The position numbers and the translations under genes were made by a program. The notes below the pieces were generated by a model. The model was not told the DNA's origin. It did no database searches and saw only the letters and a list, made by a program, of their open reading frames with translations. This document shows, one piece after another, positions 8,201-17,603 of a DNA stretch of 64,000 bases. This DNA is from Parvibaculum sp045863935. GTDB taxonomy: Bacteria > Pseudomonadota > Alphaproteobacteria > Parvibaculales > Parvibaculaceae. Position 1 is the stretch's first letter. Every line of letters starts with the position of its first letter. The stretch spans positions 1 through 64,000 of the forward strand of contig NZ_BTVP01000007.1 of NCBI RefSeq assembly GCF_045863935.1, read 5' to 3'.

Positions 8201-9619
8201 TCAGTAGCGGTAGGTCTCGGGCTTGAAGGGGCCTTCGGCGGCGACGCCGATATAGTCGGCCTGCTTCTTGTTCAGCTTTTCGAGCTTCACGCCGATCTTT
8301 TCGAGGTGGAGGCGCGCGACCTTCTCGTCGAGCTCCTTCTTCAGGACGTAGACCTTCTTCTCGTATTCATCCGGCTTGGTCCAGAGTTCTATCTGGGCGA
8401 GCGTCTGGTTGGTGAAGGAGGCCGACATGACGAAGCTCGGATGGCCCGTGCCGCAGCCGAGATTCACGAGACGGCCCTCGGCGAGCAGGATGATGCGCTT
8501 GCCGTCCTGGAACTCGATCTCGTCGACCTGCGGCTTCACATTGTGCCACTTGAGATTGCGCAGACCGCCGATCTGGATCTCGCTGTCGAAGTGGCCGATG
8601 TTGCAGACGATGGCGCGGTGCTTCATTTTCCGCATGTGATCGACGGTGATGACGTCGACATTGCCGGTCGTCGTGACGAAGATATCGCCGCGGGGCGCCG
8701 CTTCGTCCATGGTCGTCACTTCATAGCCTTCCATCGCGGCCTGGAGCGCGCAGATGGGGTCGATCTCGGTGACGATGACGCGGCAGCCCGCCTGACGGAG
8801 CGAAGCGGCGGAGCCCTTGCCCACATCGCCGAAGCCCGCGACGACGCCGACCTTGCCCGACATCATGACGTCGGTGGCGCGGCGGATGCCGTCCACCAGC
8901 GATTCACGGCAGCCATAGAGATTGTCGAATTTCGACTTCGTGACGCTGTCGTTGACGTTGATTGCCGGCCAGAGCAGCGTGCCCTTCTTCTGCATCTCGT
9001 AGAGACGGTGGACGCCCGTGGTGGTTTCTTCGGTGACGCCGCGCACGCTTTTGGCGATCTGGTTGTAGAAGCCCGGCTTGTGCTTCAGGCGGCGCTTGAT
9101 GGCGGCGAAGAGGATTTCCTCTTCTTCATTGCCCGGCGTTTCGAGGAAGGCCACGTCGCCATCCTCGGCGCGCTTGCCGAGATGGATGAGGAGGGTCGCG
9201 TCGCCGCCGTCGTCGAGGATCATGTTGGGCGCGCCGCCATCGGACCATTCGAAAATGCGGTGGGTGTATTCCCAGTAGTCTTCGAGGCTTTCGCCCTTGA
9301 TCGCGAAGACGGGAATGCCGCGCGCGGCAATGGCGGCAGCGGCGTGATCCTGCGTCGAATAGATGTTGCAGGACGCCCAGCGGATGTCGGCGCCCAGCTC
9401 GGCAAGCGTCTCGATCAGCACGGCGGTCTGGATGGTCATGTGAAGCGAACCGGCGATGCGGGCGCCCTTCAGCGGCTTCTTCGAGCCGAATTCCTCGCGG
9501 GTCGCCATGAGGCCCGGCATTTCGGTCTCGGCGATGTCGAGTTCCTTGCGGCCCCAGTCGGCGAGATTGATGTCCTTGATGGCGTAATCGTGGGTATCGG
9601 CTTTTGCGGCTTGGCTCAT
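8201..9619 (-). CDS. ahcY: Adenosylhomocysteinase (S-adenosylhomocysteine hydrolase)
   Basis: Cytosolic NAD-dependent enzyme that splits S-adenosylhomocysteine to adenosine and homocysteine, keeping the methyl cycle running. It is 472 aa from the ATG at 9619, the normal length for proteobacterial AhcY. NAD-binding VVAGFGDVGKGSAASLRQAG lies near residue 258. The family tail (GPFKPETYRY) is intact. The C-terminal Lys/Tyr pair of the NAD site is present. AAAGGAG precedes the chosen ATG; the reading frame extends further upstream but without a ribosome site. The terminator at 8126-8155 ends the transcript. Confidence 0.97.
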   Translation of the reverse strand: MSQAAKADTHDYAIKDINLADWGRKELDIAETEMPGLMATREEFGSKKPLKGARIAGSLHMTIQTAVLIETLAELGADIRWASCNIYSTQDHAAAAIAARGIPVFAIKGESLEDYWEYTHRIFEWSDGGAPNMILDDGGDATLLIHLGKRAEDGDVAFLETPGNEEEEILFAAIKRRLKHKPGFYNQIAKSVRGVTEETTTGVHRLYEMQKKGTLLWPAINVNDSVTKSKFDNLYGCRESLVDGIRRATDVMMSGKVGVVAGFGDVGKGSAASLRQAGCRVIVTEIDPICALQAAMEGYEVTTMDEAAPRGDIFVTTTGNVDVITVDHMRKMKHRAIVCNIGHFDSEIQIGGLRNLKWHNVKPQVDEIEFQDGKRIILLAEGRLVNLGCGTGHPSFVMSASFTNQTLAQIELWTKPDEYEKKVYVLKKELDEKVARLHLEKIGVKLEKLNKKQADYIGVAAEGPFKPETYRY

Positions 9620-9933
9620 GAGGCTGTCGCGCTCCTTTTGAATTCGGCGGTGCGTCCGGTCACCGGTCCGGCGGCCCTTAACGGGGCCCGCGGGCCGACG
9701 CGCAAGCGAGTGCTGCGCCAGCGGGGACCGGCGTCGTGATGGGGCCTTATAACAAGGCAAGGCCGGGGGAGCAAGACGACATAAAGAAATGTTTATATGT
9801 TTTTACGGCGGGGATATTTCGACCAGCCGGCCGAACTGCGGGGTGCGGACGGGACGTTTCTCGCGACGAGCGTGCAGACAGTTTATTTCAAGGAATAGGC
9901 GGCTGTTTCACGACACAGGCCGGTTGACTGCGG

Positions 9934-9961
9934 TTGACACTCATAACATATATGTTATGTT
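9934..9961 (+). promoter_or_regulatory. Promoter with overlapping 18-bp palindromic operator for the XRE gene
   Basis: A consensus -35 box TTGACA (9934-9939) is followed, 16 bp later, by TATGTT (9956-9961) as -10. Between them and over the -10 lies a perfect palindrome, CATAACATA-TATGTTATG (9942-9959). The XRE regulator starts 58 bp further on, so autorepression is the obvious reading. The rest of the 9620-9933 gap holds the ahcY upstream region; no other gene or riboswitch could be supported. Confidence 0.75.
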
Positions 9962-10018
9962 TCTCATGGGGTGGGCGGTCAAATTCGCAGGGAAGCCCGT
10001 GGAGCGGGAGTACGTGGA

Positions 10019-10339
10019 ATGAACCGGAAGAAGGAACTGATCGACTTCGACGACGTTGCCGAGCGGGCTCTGAGAAATCCGGAGGTCATGGCTGGTTATG
10101 TCCGCGCGCGGGCGATGCGGCTGGCAGCCGACGCCGTCCGGAAAGTCCGCCAGACAAAAAAACTCAGCCAGGCGGAGGTCGCTCACGCGATGGGCAAACC
10201 GCAATCGCTTGTGGCACGGATAGAAGGCGCGCGGACCAACGCGACGGTGGAAACGCTTTACGAGATCGCGGAGGCGACGGGCACGGAACTCGTCATCTCA
10301 TTCAAGAAGAGCAAGACAAGCGATAAGCGGAAAGACTAA
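10019..10339 (+). CDS. XRE-family helix-turn-helix regulator (HigA-like, orphan)
   Basis: A 106-aa cytosolic DNA-binding protein. The helix-turn-helix is in the second half (KKLSQAEVAHAMGKPQSLV, then ARIEGARTNATVETLYEIA), as in HigA-type antitoxins. The ATG at 10019 has GGGAG 8 bp upstream; a longer in-frame reading upstream is less likely. An 18-codon frame (9966-10022) overlaps the start by ATGA and could couple translation, but it does not look like a toxin. No partner toxin gene is found next to it. The palindromic promoter just upstream suggests autoregulation. Confidence 0.75.
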   Translation: MNRKKELIDFDDVAERALRNPEVMAGYVRARAMRLAADAVRKVRQTKKLSQAEVAHAMGKPQSLVARIEGARTNATVETLYEIAEATGTELVISFKKSKTSDKRKD

Positions 10340-10343
10340 AGGG

Positions 10344-10640
10344 TCAATCGCGTTCGCCGAAGCCGTCGGCCACGAGGGCGGAGAGGGCCTCAAGGGCGGC
10401 TTCCGCATCCGGGCCGTCCGTTTCGATGCGGATGCAGCAGCCGGGCGCGGCGGCGAGCATCATCAGGCCCATGATCGAGGTGCCGGGGACCGTCTGCCCT
10501 TCGCGGGAGACGGAAATGCCGGCATCGAACTTCTCGGCAAGCTGCACGAATTTCGCTGAGGCCCGGGCGTGAAGACCGCGATTGTTGACGATCTCGACTT
10601 CGCGGACATGAAGGCCCGGTTTTGTTTCGGCAGATGCCAA
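10344..10640 (-). CDS. ptsH: Phosphocarrier protein HPr
   Basis: Regulatory PTS phosphocarrier. The active-site His24 lies in GLHARAS, and the regulatory serine (Ser55, equivalent to Ser46 of classical HPr) lies in PGTSIMGLMML. The Ser site fits the HPr kinase encoded upstream in the same cluster. At 98 aa it is slightly longer than usual at the N-terminus. The only possible start is TTG at 10640, 3 bp after the EIIA stop, which suggests translational coupling. No sugar-specific permease or enzyme I is in this window, so the system is probably regulatory, as known for alphaproteobacteria. Confidence 0.92.
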   Translation of the reverse strand: MASAETKPGLHVREVEIVNNRGLHARASAKFVQLAEKFDAGISVSREGQTVPGTSIMGLMMLAAAPGCCIRIETDGPDAEAALEALSALVADGFGERD

Positions 10641-10643
10641 TTT

Positions 10644-11051
10644 TCAGGCCCCGTCGCCCGCGAGCACGCGGCTCGCAATCGAGATGTATTTGCGGCCCGA
10701 CTCCTGCGCCTGATCGACGGCGTCGCTCAGGCTCGCGCTGTCGCGGACGCTCGCAAGCTTGATCAGCATGGGGAGGTTCACACCCGCGATCACCTCCACC
10801 TTCGCCTTGTCCATGACGGAGATGGCCAGGTTCGAAGGCGTGCCGCCGAACATGTCGGTCAGCAGGATGACACCGTCGCCCGAATCCGAAGCGGCAACCG
10901 CCTTCAGGATGTCCTTGCGGCGCTGCTCCATGTCGTCGTCAGGGCCGATGCTGATCGACGCGACCTGGGCCTGAGGGCCGACGACGTGCTCCATCGCCGC
11001 GACGAACTGACTGGCCAACTGGCCGTGCGTTACGAGTACCAAACCGATCAT
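10644..11051 (-). CDS. PTS EIIA component, mannose/fructose (Man) family
   Basis: A 135-aa single-domain EIIA-Man protein. The phosphorylated His is His9 in LVLVTHGQLA, and the family signature VILLTDMFGGTPSNLA is near residue 65. It accepts phosphate from HPr. Without EIIB/C partners it probably acts as a regulator; in related bacteria this gene sits beside hprK and chvG as here. The ATG at 11051 is preferred over a TTG one codon upstream. The 208-bp gap to hprK holds no recognised gene. Confidence 0.9.
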   Translation of the reverse strand: MIGLVLVTHGQLASQFVAAMEHVVGPQAQVASISIGPDDDMEQRRKDILKAVAASDSGDGVILLTDMFGGTPSNLAISVMDKAKVEVIAGVNLPMLIKLASVRDSASLSDAVDQAQESGRKYISIASRVLAGDGA

Positions 11052-11259
11052 CAACAGCCCTCAATGCCGCATTGGAGCGGGAACGCGCCACCCGGCGCCA
11101 GCTCACCGCTTTTCGCCCCCGCGAAGGGGCGTATCGTGACCCCAATCGCGCGCATATGACAAGTGTTGCGATGCAACAATCGGCACGAAGCGGGGCCGAA
11201 CGCCTCCTAAAAAGGCAGAAGGCTCGGGCGCAGGGGCCAAAACGGCCATTCGCCGCGCT

Positions 11260-11742
11260 CTAACCGCCGCCAAGGCGGCCGTCCGGTCCCGGAAAACCGT
11301 TATCGGGCAGCGTTTCGAGGGCAAGCCGGAGCTTCGCCGGGGCGGTGCCATCGAAGGCGTGGAGAGCGAGGAGCGGCAAGCGCCGGCCCAAAATTTCCTC
11401 GAAGCGCGGCTCGGGGAGACGCGGCACCTCCTCGCGGGGCACGAGATCGGCAATCAGGACGAGCGGCGCCTGCGCCGCGCCGGGCATGGCGACGAGGCCG
11501 AGGCCGCGGAGTTCCAGCAGGCCCGCAAGGAGGGCCGGCGCGCGGGCGATAACGGCCTCCGCCTCCAGATGGAGCGCCACCTGATCGTCGGCGACGAGGC
11601 GCGTTTCGCCGCTCGCATCCTCGCGGATGAGGCGGAAGGCGAGATCGGACTTGCCCGCACCCGAGGGGCCGCGCAGCAAGACCGCGCGCGTGCCGCAGGC
11701 GATGCAGGTGCCGTGCATGTAGAGAGGTTTCCCGTCCGGCAT
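11260..11742 (-). CDS. hprK: HPr kinase/phosphorylase, short alphaproteobacterial form
   Basis: Phosphorylates or dephosphorylates the regulatory serine of HPr. At 160 aa it has only the C-terminal catalytic domain; Gram-positive HprK is about 310 aa, and this short form is typical of alphaproteobacteria. The Walker A motif GPSGAGKSDLAFRL is at residues 25-38 and the VADDQV segment near residue 50. It lies 6 bp after chvG in the same direction, ahead of EIIA and HPr, so envelope signalling and the regulatory PTS are genetically joined. Confidence 0.93.
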   Translation of the reverse strand: MPDGKPLYMHGTCIACGTRAVLLRGPSGAGKSDLAFRLIREDASGETRLVADDQVALHLEAEAVIARAPALLAGLLELRGLGLVAMPGAAQAPLVLIADLVPREEVPRLPEPRFEEILGRRLPLLALHAFDGTAPAKLRLALETLPDNGFPGPDGRLGGG

Positions 11743-11748
11743 CTCGCG

Positions 11749-13551
11749 CTACTCCGCCTCGGGAAGTTCGACGGTGAAGCAAGCGCCCAGAACCTCTCCA
11801 TCCTTCATGCGGTTGCTCGCGCGGATCGTGCCGCCATGCGCGGCGACGATCTGGCGGGAGATCGCAAGGCCAAGACCCGAATGCTCGCCGAAACTGTCGG
11901 GCCGGTCGGTATGGAAGCGGTCGAAGATGCGCTCGAAATTGCCGGTCGCGATGCCCGGGCCTTCGTCCTCGACGCGGATGACGACAAGGCCCGGTTCGCG
12001 CGAGGCGGAAACGCGTACGGTACCGCCGCGGGGGCTGAAGGAGAGCGCGTTGTCGATCAGGTTGCGCACGACCTGGCCGAGCCTGTTGTCGAAGCCCTTC
12101 ACAACCATGCCCTCGCGGCCCGGCGCGCCGGGATCGATGTCGAGTGTCACGCGGGCCGAGCCCGCGACGCCTGTCTCGTTGAAGAGGTCGCAGACCGTTT
12201 CGAGCAGGGTTGCGACATTCACGTCCTCAAGCTCGCTGCGCGACAGTTCGGCATCGAGGCGGGACGCATTCGAGATATCGGAAATCAGACGGTCGATGCG
12301 GCGCACATCGTCCTGGATGATCGCCATGAGGCGGTCCTTCTGGCTCTCGTCCCGGGCCAGACGGAATGTCTCGATGGCGCTGCGGAGCGAGGTCAGCGGA
12401 TTCTTGATCTCGTGAGCGACATCGGCGGCGAAGCTCTCGATCGCGTCGATGCGGTTGTAGAGCGCGTTCGTCATGTCGCGCAGCGCGCCCGACAGTTCAC
12501 CGATCTCGTCGCGGCGGCCCGTGAAATCGGGGATCTGCGCGCGCGCATTCTTGCCGCGCCGCACGATCTCGGCGGCCTGCGCGAGACGGCGCACGGGCTC
12601 GGCGATGGTGCCCGCGAGAAGAACGGAAAGCAGGATCGTGACGCCGAGCGCGACGAGAAAGACCTGCAGGATCGCGATGCGTTCGGCACGGACGATGCGG
12701 TCGATGTCGCCGCCGCGCGTCGAAAGCATCAGGGCGCCCAGCACCGCGCGGTAACGCTGGATCGGCACGGCGACGGAGACAATGAGCTCGCCGCGATCGT
12801 TCACGCGTTCCTTGCTCGAGGCGGTGCCGGAAAGGGCGGCGGCCACTTCCTCGTACATGGTGCCGTTCTGGCTGCCCGCCTCGCGGAAGCGTTCGAGGTC
12901 GCGGCCCGGCAGCACGCTCAGGCCCCATTGCAGAATCCTGTCGACGACACTGCCCTCGTCCGCACCTTCGGGCGGCGGCAGTTCGAAGGCGACGATCTGG
13001 CCCGACGCGCTCAACTGGCGCGAATCGAGAACGAGCCAGCCTTCCTTGCCGTAGAGCCGCGCGCGGGTGCGCGTCGGCAGGACGAGGCGGCGCAGGATCG
13101 GCGCGGCGGTTTCCGGATTGATGGGGATGTCTTCGTTGATGACGGCGTCGGATGTGTCGCCGGGCGGCGGCGCCAGGATCACGCCCGCGGCAAGGGGATC
13201 GATGACGGTGGCGCCGGGCGCGGCCGTCGCGCCTTGCGCAATCGCGCCCGCGATGATCTCGGCCTGGGTGAGCAGGCTCTGGCGGCGAGCATCGATCAGG
13301 CCTTCGCGGAACTGATTGAGATAGAGAATGCCCGAGAGCAGCACGAAGAGCGCCGCTACGTTGAAGGCGACGATCCGGCGCGTGAGGCTTGAAAAGCGGC
13401 CACGCGCGAGGAAGCCGCGAAAATTCGCGAAATGACGCGAAAGAAAAGCGAGGACGCGCGGCGCAAGCCCCGGCGCGCCGGAAGCGGCGCGCGAGAACGC
13501 GACATCTCCGGCCGCGTTGTCGCGGATCTCCTCCTCGGTGAGGCTCGCCAT
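11749..13551 (-). CDS. chvG: Sensor histidine kinase ChvG
   Basis: Inner-membrane sensor of the ChvG/ChvI system, which responds to acid and envelope stress in related bacteria. It is 600 aa from the ATG at 13551; an upstream TTG at 13638 would add 29 residues. Two transmembrane segments (about residues 54-76 and 285-308) flank a periplasmic sensor domain. A HAMP region follows, then the phospho-acceptor DVAHEIKNPLTSL (His near residue 379) and the HATPase with DRPDSFGEHSGLGLAISRQI. It lies about 100 bp downstream of chvI and just before hprK. Confidence 0.93.
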   Translation of the reverse strand: MASLTEEEIRDNAAGDVAFSRAASGAPGLAPRVLAFLSRHFANFRGFLARGRFSSLTRRIVAFNVAALFVLLSGILYLNQFREGLIDARRQSLLTQAEIIAGAIAQGATAAPGATVIDPLAAGVILAPPPGDTSDAVINEDIPINPETAAPILRRLVLPTRTRARLYGKEGWLVLDSRQLSASGQIVAFELPPPEGADEGSVVDRILQWGLSVLPGRDLERFREAGSQNGTMYEEVAAALSGTASSKERVNDRGELIVSVAVPIQRYRAVLGALMLSTRGGDIDRIVRAERIAILQVFLVALGVTILLSVLLAGTIAEPVRRLAQAAEIVRRGKNARAQIPDFTGRRDEIGELSGALRDMTNALYNRIDAIESFAADVAHEIKNPLTSLRSAIETFRLARDESQKDRLMAIIQDDVRRIDRLISDISNASRLDAELSRSELEDVNVATLLETVCDLFNETGVAGSARVTLDIDPGAPGREGMVVKGFDNRLGQVVRNLIDNALSFSPRGGTVRVSASREPGLVVIRVEDEGPGIATGNFERIFDRFHTDRPDSFGEHSGLGLAISRQIVAAHGGTIRASNRMKDGEVLGACFTVELPEAE

Positions 13552-13649
13552 GTCTTTTCTGCCGGCTCGCGCCAGGATCTTTCCTCCAGAGCCCTTCAAC
13601 GCTTCAGAGAAAGATGAAGGGCTCCAAGTTGTCGGCAAGGCCGCGGGCC

Positions 13650-14351
13650 TCAGGCGTCGCGGTACCTGTAGCCGACGCCGTAGAGCGTCTCGATCGCATC
13701 GAAATTGTCGTCGACTTCCTTGAACTTCTTGCGGAGCCGCTTGATGTGGCTGTCGATGGTGCGGTCGTCGACATAGACCTGATCGTCATAGGCGGCATCC
13801 ATCAGCGAGTCGCGGCTCTTCACATAGCCCGGCCGCTGCGCAAGCGCCTGAAGGATCAGGAATTCGGTGACGGTGAGAACGACCTGCTTGCCGTCCCAGG
13901 TGCAGGTGTGGCGCTCGGGGTCGAGCAGGAGCTTGCCGCGCTCCATCACCTGGTTCACCGCGCTCTCGGCGGCGGCACCCTCGGCCTTCGGCGCGACGCG
14001 GCGCAGCACCGCCTTCACGCGCTCGACCAGCAGGCGCTGCGAGAAAGGCTTACGGATGTAATCGTCCGCGCCCATCTTGAGGCCGAACAGCTCGTCGATC
14101 TCGTCGTCCTTCGAGGTGAGGAAGATGACCGGCAAGTCCGACTTCTGGCGCAGACGGCGCAGCAGTTCCATGCCGTCCATGCGCGGCATCTTGATGTCGA
14201 AGACGGCAACGTCCGGCGGATTGGCCGCGAGCCCCGCAAGGGCGGCGGCGCCGTCCGTGTAGGTCTGCACATGATAGCCCTCGGATTCGAGCGCGATGCT
14301 CACCGAGGTCAGGATATTCCGGTCGTCGTCGACCAGAGCAATGGTCGGCAT
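13650..14351 (-). CDS. chvI: Response regulator ChvI (OmpR family)
   Basis: A 233-aa OmpR-type regulator. The receiver domain has acidic residues at DDD (8-10), the phospho-acceptor Asp52 (VFDIKMPRMDG) and a Lys in IRKPF. The C-terminal winged helix ends TLYGVGYRYRDA. The start MPTIALVDDDRNILTSV matches ChvI/ExoI N-termini, and AAGGAA lies before this ATG, so the 55-codon upstream extension is rejected. It heads the chvI-chvG-hprK-EIIA-HPr cluster. Confidence 0.95.
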   Translation of the reverse strand: MPTIALVDDDRNILTSVSIALESEGYHVQTYTDGAAALAGLAANPPDVAVFDIKMPRMDGMELLRRLRQKSDLPVIFLTSKDDEIDELFGLKMGADDYIRKPFSQRLLVERVKAVLRRVAPKAEGAAAESAVNQVMERGKLLLDPERHTCTWDGKQVVLTVTEFLILQALAQRPGYVKSRDSLMDAAYDDQVYVDDRTIDSHIKRLRKKFKEVDDNFDAIETLYGVGYRYRDA

Positions 14352-14679
14352 TGGCCCCCGTTCCTTCTCAGCCTGGCCCCTTTGGCCGGTCTGGCCGTTC
14401 TGATGCTGCTCGTTCCGGACCTCTTGCATGACATACCCCGCTCTCAGAACGCCGCCCAGCGTGGCGATGAGGCTTAGGGTCGCTTTTGGCCCAAAATGTG
14501 GCGGCAGTATAAGCACTTGGGAGGAGCGGCGCCACGGGGACGAGCATATTCGCGGCTATTCCTCAAAGAGCGAGGCGACGTGCCGGTTTGACAGGGCCGG
14601 CGGGGAGCGCCAAAGAGAGGGAAAGGCTGCCCACACGGGCGGCGGCCGCACACAAGAGACATCGGGGGAGAGACTATCC
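14352..14679. other. Intergenic region between divergent chvI and the M20 peptidase gene
   Basis: About 330 bp separating two divergent genes. It must hold both promoters, but no convincing -35/-10 pair or operator was identified by eye. Confidence 0.4.
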
Positions 14680-16170
14680 ATGCTGAAGCGCATTCTGACC
14701 GGAGCGGGCGCCCTTTTCGCGCTTCTCGCCGCCATCGTGGCCGGGCGCACACTGATGGTGCCGGCGATGGAGCTCGCACAGGCGGGCGCCGCCGGCAGCA
14801 TCGACGCGGAGGGCGCCGCGCAGCATCTGGCCGAAGCCGTGCGCTTCCCGACGATCTCGTTTCAGCGTGGCGCGGACGAGGCCGATATCGCGCGCTCGGC
14901 GCAGGCCTTCGAGGACTTCCGCAACTGGATGGACGCGACTTATCCCGCTTTCCGGCAAGCGACCCGCCGCGAAATCATTGGCGGCGCCACTCTCTTTTAT
15001 ACATGGGAGGGAACGGACGCCTCTCTCGATCCCGTCCTTCTCATGTCGCATATCGACGTCGTGCCGATTGCTCCCGGTACGGAAGAAAAGTGGGAGCAGC
15101 CGCCTTTCGGGGGCACGATCGCGGATGGCTATGTCTGGGGACGCGGCACGATCGACAACAAGGGCTCGCTGGTCGCCATGGTGGAGGCGGCCGAGATGCT
15201 GGCCGCCGAAGGTTTCCGCCCGAAACGCACCATCCTCTTCGCCTTCGGGCATGACGAGGAAATCGGCGGCGGCACGGGCAACAAGGCGCTGTCGGAGCTG
15301 CTGCAATCGCGCGGCGTGCGGCTTCACTGGGTTAAGGACGAGGGCGGCGTGGTTGGCGAAGGGCTGCTGCCCGGCGTCAAGGCGCCGGTCGCGATGATCG
15401 GCGTGGCGGAGAAGGGCTCGATCTCGCTCGATATCGTCGCCTATTCGAAAGGCGGACATTCATCGATGCCCTCGCCCGCCGCGCAGACGGCAATCGGCCG
15501 GCTTGCCCGTGCGCTGGAGCGGATCGGGAATACGCCGTTCGAAAGCAAGGTCGATGGCGCGACGCGCGGCATGATCGAGAATCTCGCACCCGCCGTGCCG
15601 TTCCTGCAGCGCATGGTCTATGCCAATCTCTGGCTCTTCGAACCGGTGGTGCGCGGCGTCATGGAAAAGAGCGCTTCCAGCGCGGCGCAGCTCCACACCA
15701 CCATCGCCCCCACCATCATCGGCGGCGGCAACAAGGAAAACGTGCTTCCGCCGGAAGCGCGCGCGGTGGTCAATTTCCGCATCCATCCGCGCGATACGGC
15801 GGACGGCGTGATCGCGCATGTGCGCGAGGCGATCGACGATCCGGAAGTCACCATCGAGCCGCTTGAGGGCATCCGCGAGGCTTCGACCGTTTCGAATGTC
15901 GAGGGCGACGGCTACACGCTCCTTACCCGTGTGATCGGCGAGAGCTTCCCCGGCGTCATTTCCGCGCCTTATCTCGTGGTCGGCGGCACGGATTCTCGTC
16001 ATTATCTTCCGATCACGGATAATGTGTTCCGCTTCATTCCGATCCGCATGGGCCCGGACGACATGGCCCGCTTCCACGGCACGAATGAGCGGGTGTCGGT
16101 GGCCAATATGGGCGAGGCCGTTTCCTTCTATGTGCGGCTGATGAAGACGATGAACGAGCGGGAAGAGTAG
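14680..16170 (+). CDS. M20 family metallopeptidase, PM20D1/carboxypeptidase S-like, membrane-anchored
   Basis: A 496-aa zinc hydrolase of the M20 family. An N-terminal hydrophobic anchor or signal (RILTGAGALFALLAAIVAG) leads into the catalytic domain. The metal-ligand motif LMSHIDVVPI is near residue 123, GRGTIDNKGSLVAM near 155, and the catalytic/ligand segment FGHDEEIGGGTG near 190. The inserted dimerisation domain contains SKGGHSSMPSP. Length and signatures resemble yeast carboxypeptidase S and PM20D1, which cleave peptides or N-acyl amino acids. The substrate here is unknown. The ATG at 14680 follows GGGGGAG. Confidence 0.87.
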   Translation: MLKRILTGAGALFALLAAIVAGRTLMVPAMELAQAGAAGSIDAEGAAQHLAEAVRFPTISFQRGADEADIARSAQAFEDFRNWMDATYPAFRQATRREIIGGATLFYTWEGTDASLDPVLLMSHIDVVPIAPGTEEKWEQPPFGGTIADGYVWGRGTIDNKGSLVAMVEAAEMLAAEGFRPKRTILFAFGHDEEIGGGTGNKALSELLQSRGVRLHWVKDEGGVVGEGLLPGVKAPVAMIGVAEKGSISLDIVAYSKGGHSSMPSPAAQTAIGRLARALERIGNTPFESKVDGATRGMIENLAPAVPFLQRMVYANLWLFEPVVRGVMEKSASSAAQLHTTIAPTIIGGGNKENVLPPEARAVVNFRIHPRDTADGVIAHVREAIDDPEVTIEPLEGIREASTVSNVEGDGYTLLTRVIGESFPGVISAPYLVVGGTDSRHYLPITDNVFRFIPIRMGPDDMARFHGTNERVSVANMGEAVSFYVRLMKTMNEREE

Positions 16171-16397
16171 GGTTCCGGCAACACCCAGCTCACAACCGGT
16201 CACAAGCGCGTGAGAGACAGGCTCTCGCGCTTGCGTGCCGGCACAGCAAGCTTCTATGCAAGACGGACATCGGCGAGGCATGCCGGTGTTCGTCGAATTC
16301 GGCTGCGTGCCAGCCCCATGGAAGCCCGCTTCATGACCACCGCTCCGCAAATCCGTTTCGCCCACAGTCCCCGATCCAACACGGGCGGGGACGGACG

Positions 16398-17498
16398 ATG
16401 AGCGGCGCGGACATATTCCTGCTCGCGGCGGTGCTTGCGGTTGCCTATGCGAACGGCGCCAATGACAGCTTCAAGGGCGTTGCCACGCTTTATGGCGGCG
16501 GTGCCGCGAGCTACCGGACGGCGCTCGCATGGGGCATCGGAACGACGCTCGCGGGATCGCTCCTCGCTGCCGTCCTTGCGGAAGGTTTGATCAAGGCTTT
16601 CAGCGGCGCCGGTCTCGTCCCCGCCGACGTGCTTGCCGATCCTGCCTTCATTACCGCTGTGGCGCTGGGCGCCGCGCTGACCGTTTTCGCGGCCGCGCTG
16701 ACGGGCATTCCGATTTCGACCACGCATGCATTGACCGGCGCGCTGGCCGGGGCGGGGCTCCTGGCGGCGGGGCGCGAGCTCAATCTGCAGGCGCTGGGCG
16801 CGGCATTCTTTCTGCCGCTGGCGCTGAGCCCGCTTCTTGCGACGATGCTTGTGGCGACGCTCTATCCTGCGTTTCGCCGGCTCACCGCGCGGTTCGGCCT
16901 GACGCAGACCAGTTGCATCTGCATCGGCACGATGCAGACCGTGAGCGTGAGCGAGGGCGCCATGGTGCTCCGCCAACAGGTCGCGTTCGCGGGCGAAACG
17001 GCGGATTGTCCGCCAGCATCGCCCGACGCATTCTGGAAATTCGACATCGCACCGATCCTGCGCCGGGTGCATTTCGTCAGCGCGGGCGCCGTGAGCTTTG
17101 CGCGGGGGGTGAACGACACACCCAAGATCGTCGGCATCGCGCTTGCCGCGCATGCATTCGACCTCGAGACGAGCCTGATCGCCATAGCGCTCGTTATGGC
17201 GCTTGGCGGTCTCCTCCATTCAGGCAGGATTGCGCGCACGATGTCGACCCGCATCCTGCCGTTCAACGAGGCGGAGGGGACGCTCGCCAATCTCGTAACG
17301 AGCGGGCTCGTGATTTCCGCCTCGACTTTCGGGCTGCCGGTTTCCACGACGCATGTGTCGGTCGGAGGGTTGTTCGGCCTCGGCGCCGCCAAGGGCAAGA
17401 TGCATTGGGGCGTGGCGGGGGGCATCGCGCTCTCCTGGCTGTTGACGCTTCCGGTCGCCCTGGCGGCCTCGGCGCTCGTCTATTTTCTCATCGGCTGA
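16398..17498 (+). CDS. pit: Inorganic phosphate transporter, PiT family
   Basis: Low-affinity phosphate-cation symporter of the inner membrane. The 366-aa protein has about ten hydrophobic segments and the duplicated PiT signature: GANDSFKGVATL near residue 21 and RGVNDTPKIVG near 236. It also has the paired STTHA/STTHVSVG motifs (IPISTTHALTGA and LPVSTTHVSVGG). It is shorter than E. coli PitA (499 aa), as are many alphaproteobacterial homologues. No PhoU-like gene is adjacent. Confidence 0.92.
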   Translation: MSGADIFLLAAVLAVAYANGANDSFKGVATLYGGGAASYRTALAWGIGTTLAGSLLAAVLAEGLIKAFSGAGLVPADVLADPAFITAVALGAALTVFAAALTGIPISTTHALTGALAGAGLLAAGRELNLQALGAAFFLPLALSPLLATMLVATLYPAFRRLTARFGLTQTSCICIGTMQTVSVSEGAMVLRQQVAFAGETADCPPASPDAFWKFDIAPILRRVHFVSAGAVSFARGVNDTPKIVGIALAAHAFDLETSLIAIALVMALGGLLHSGRIARTMSTRILPFNEAEGTLANLVTSGLVISASTFGLPVSTTHVSVGGLFGLGAAKGKMHWGVAGGIALSWLLTLPVALAASALVYFLIG

Positions 17499-17603
17499 GG
17501 CAACGCCGGAACGGCGGAACCGGCGCCTCCATGCGTTAACCCTGCCCCTTTTCCGCACATTTCAGCCCTTTTGTGAGGCAGCGGGGACGCATCGCCGCAT
17601 CGG

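Noticed and set aside
9620..9780. SAH riboswitch before ahcY
   Set aside because: The leader is GC-rich, but the conserved SAH riboswitch core could not be matched by eye.
9789..10022. Toxin gene upstream of the XRE regulator
   Set aside because: The frame spans the promoter and operator and shows no RelE/HigB-like pattern; only the last 18 codons could be translated.
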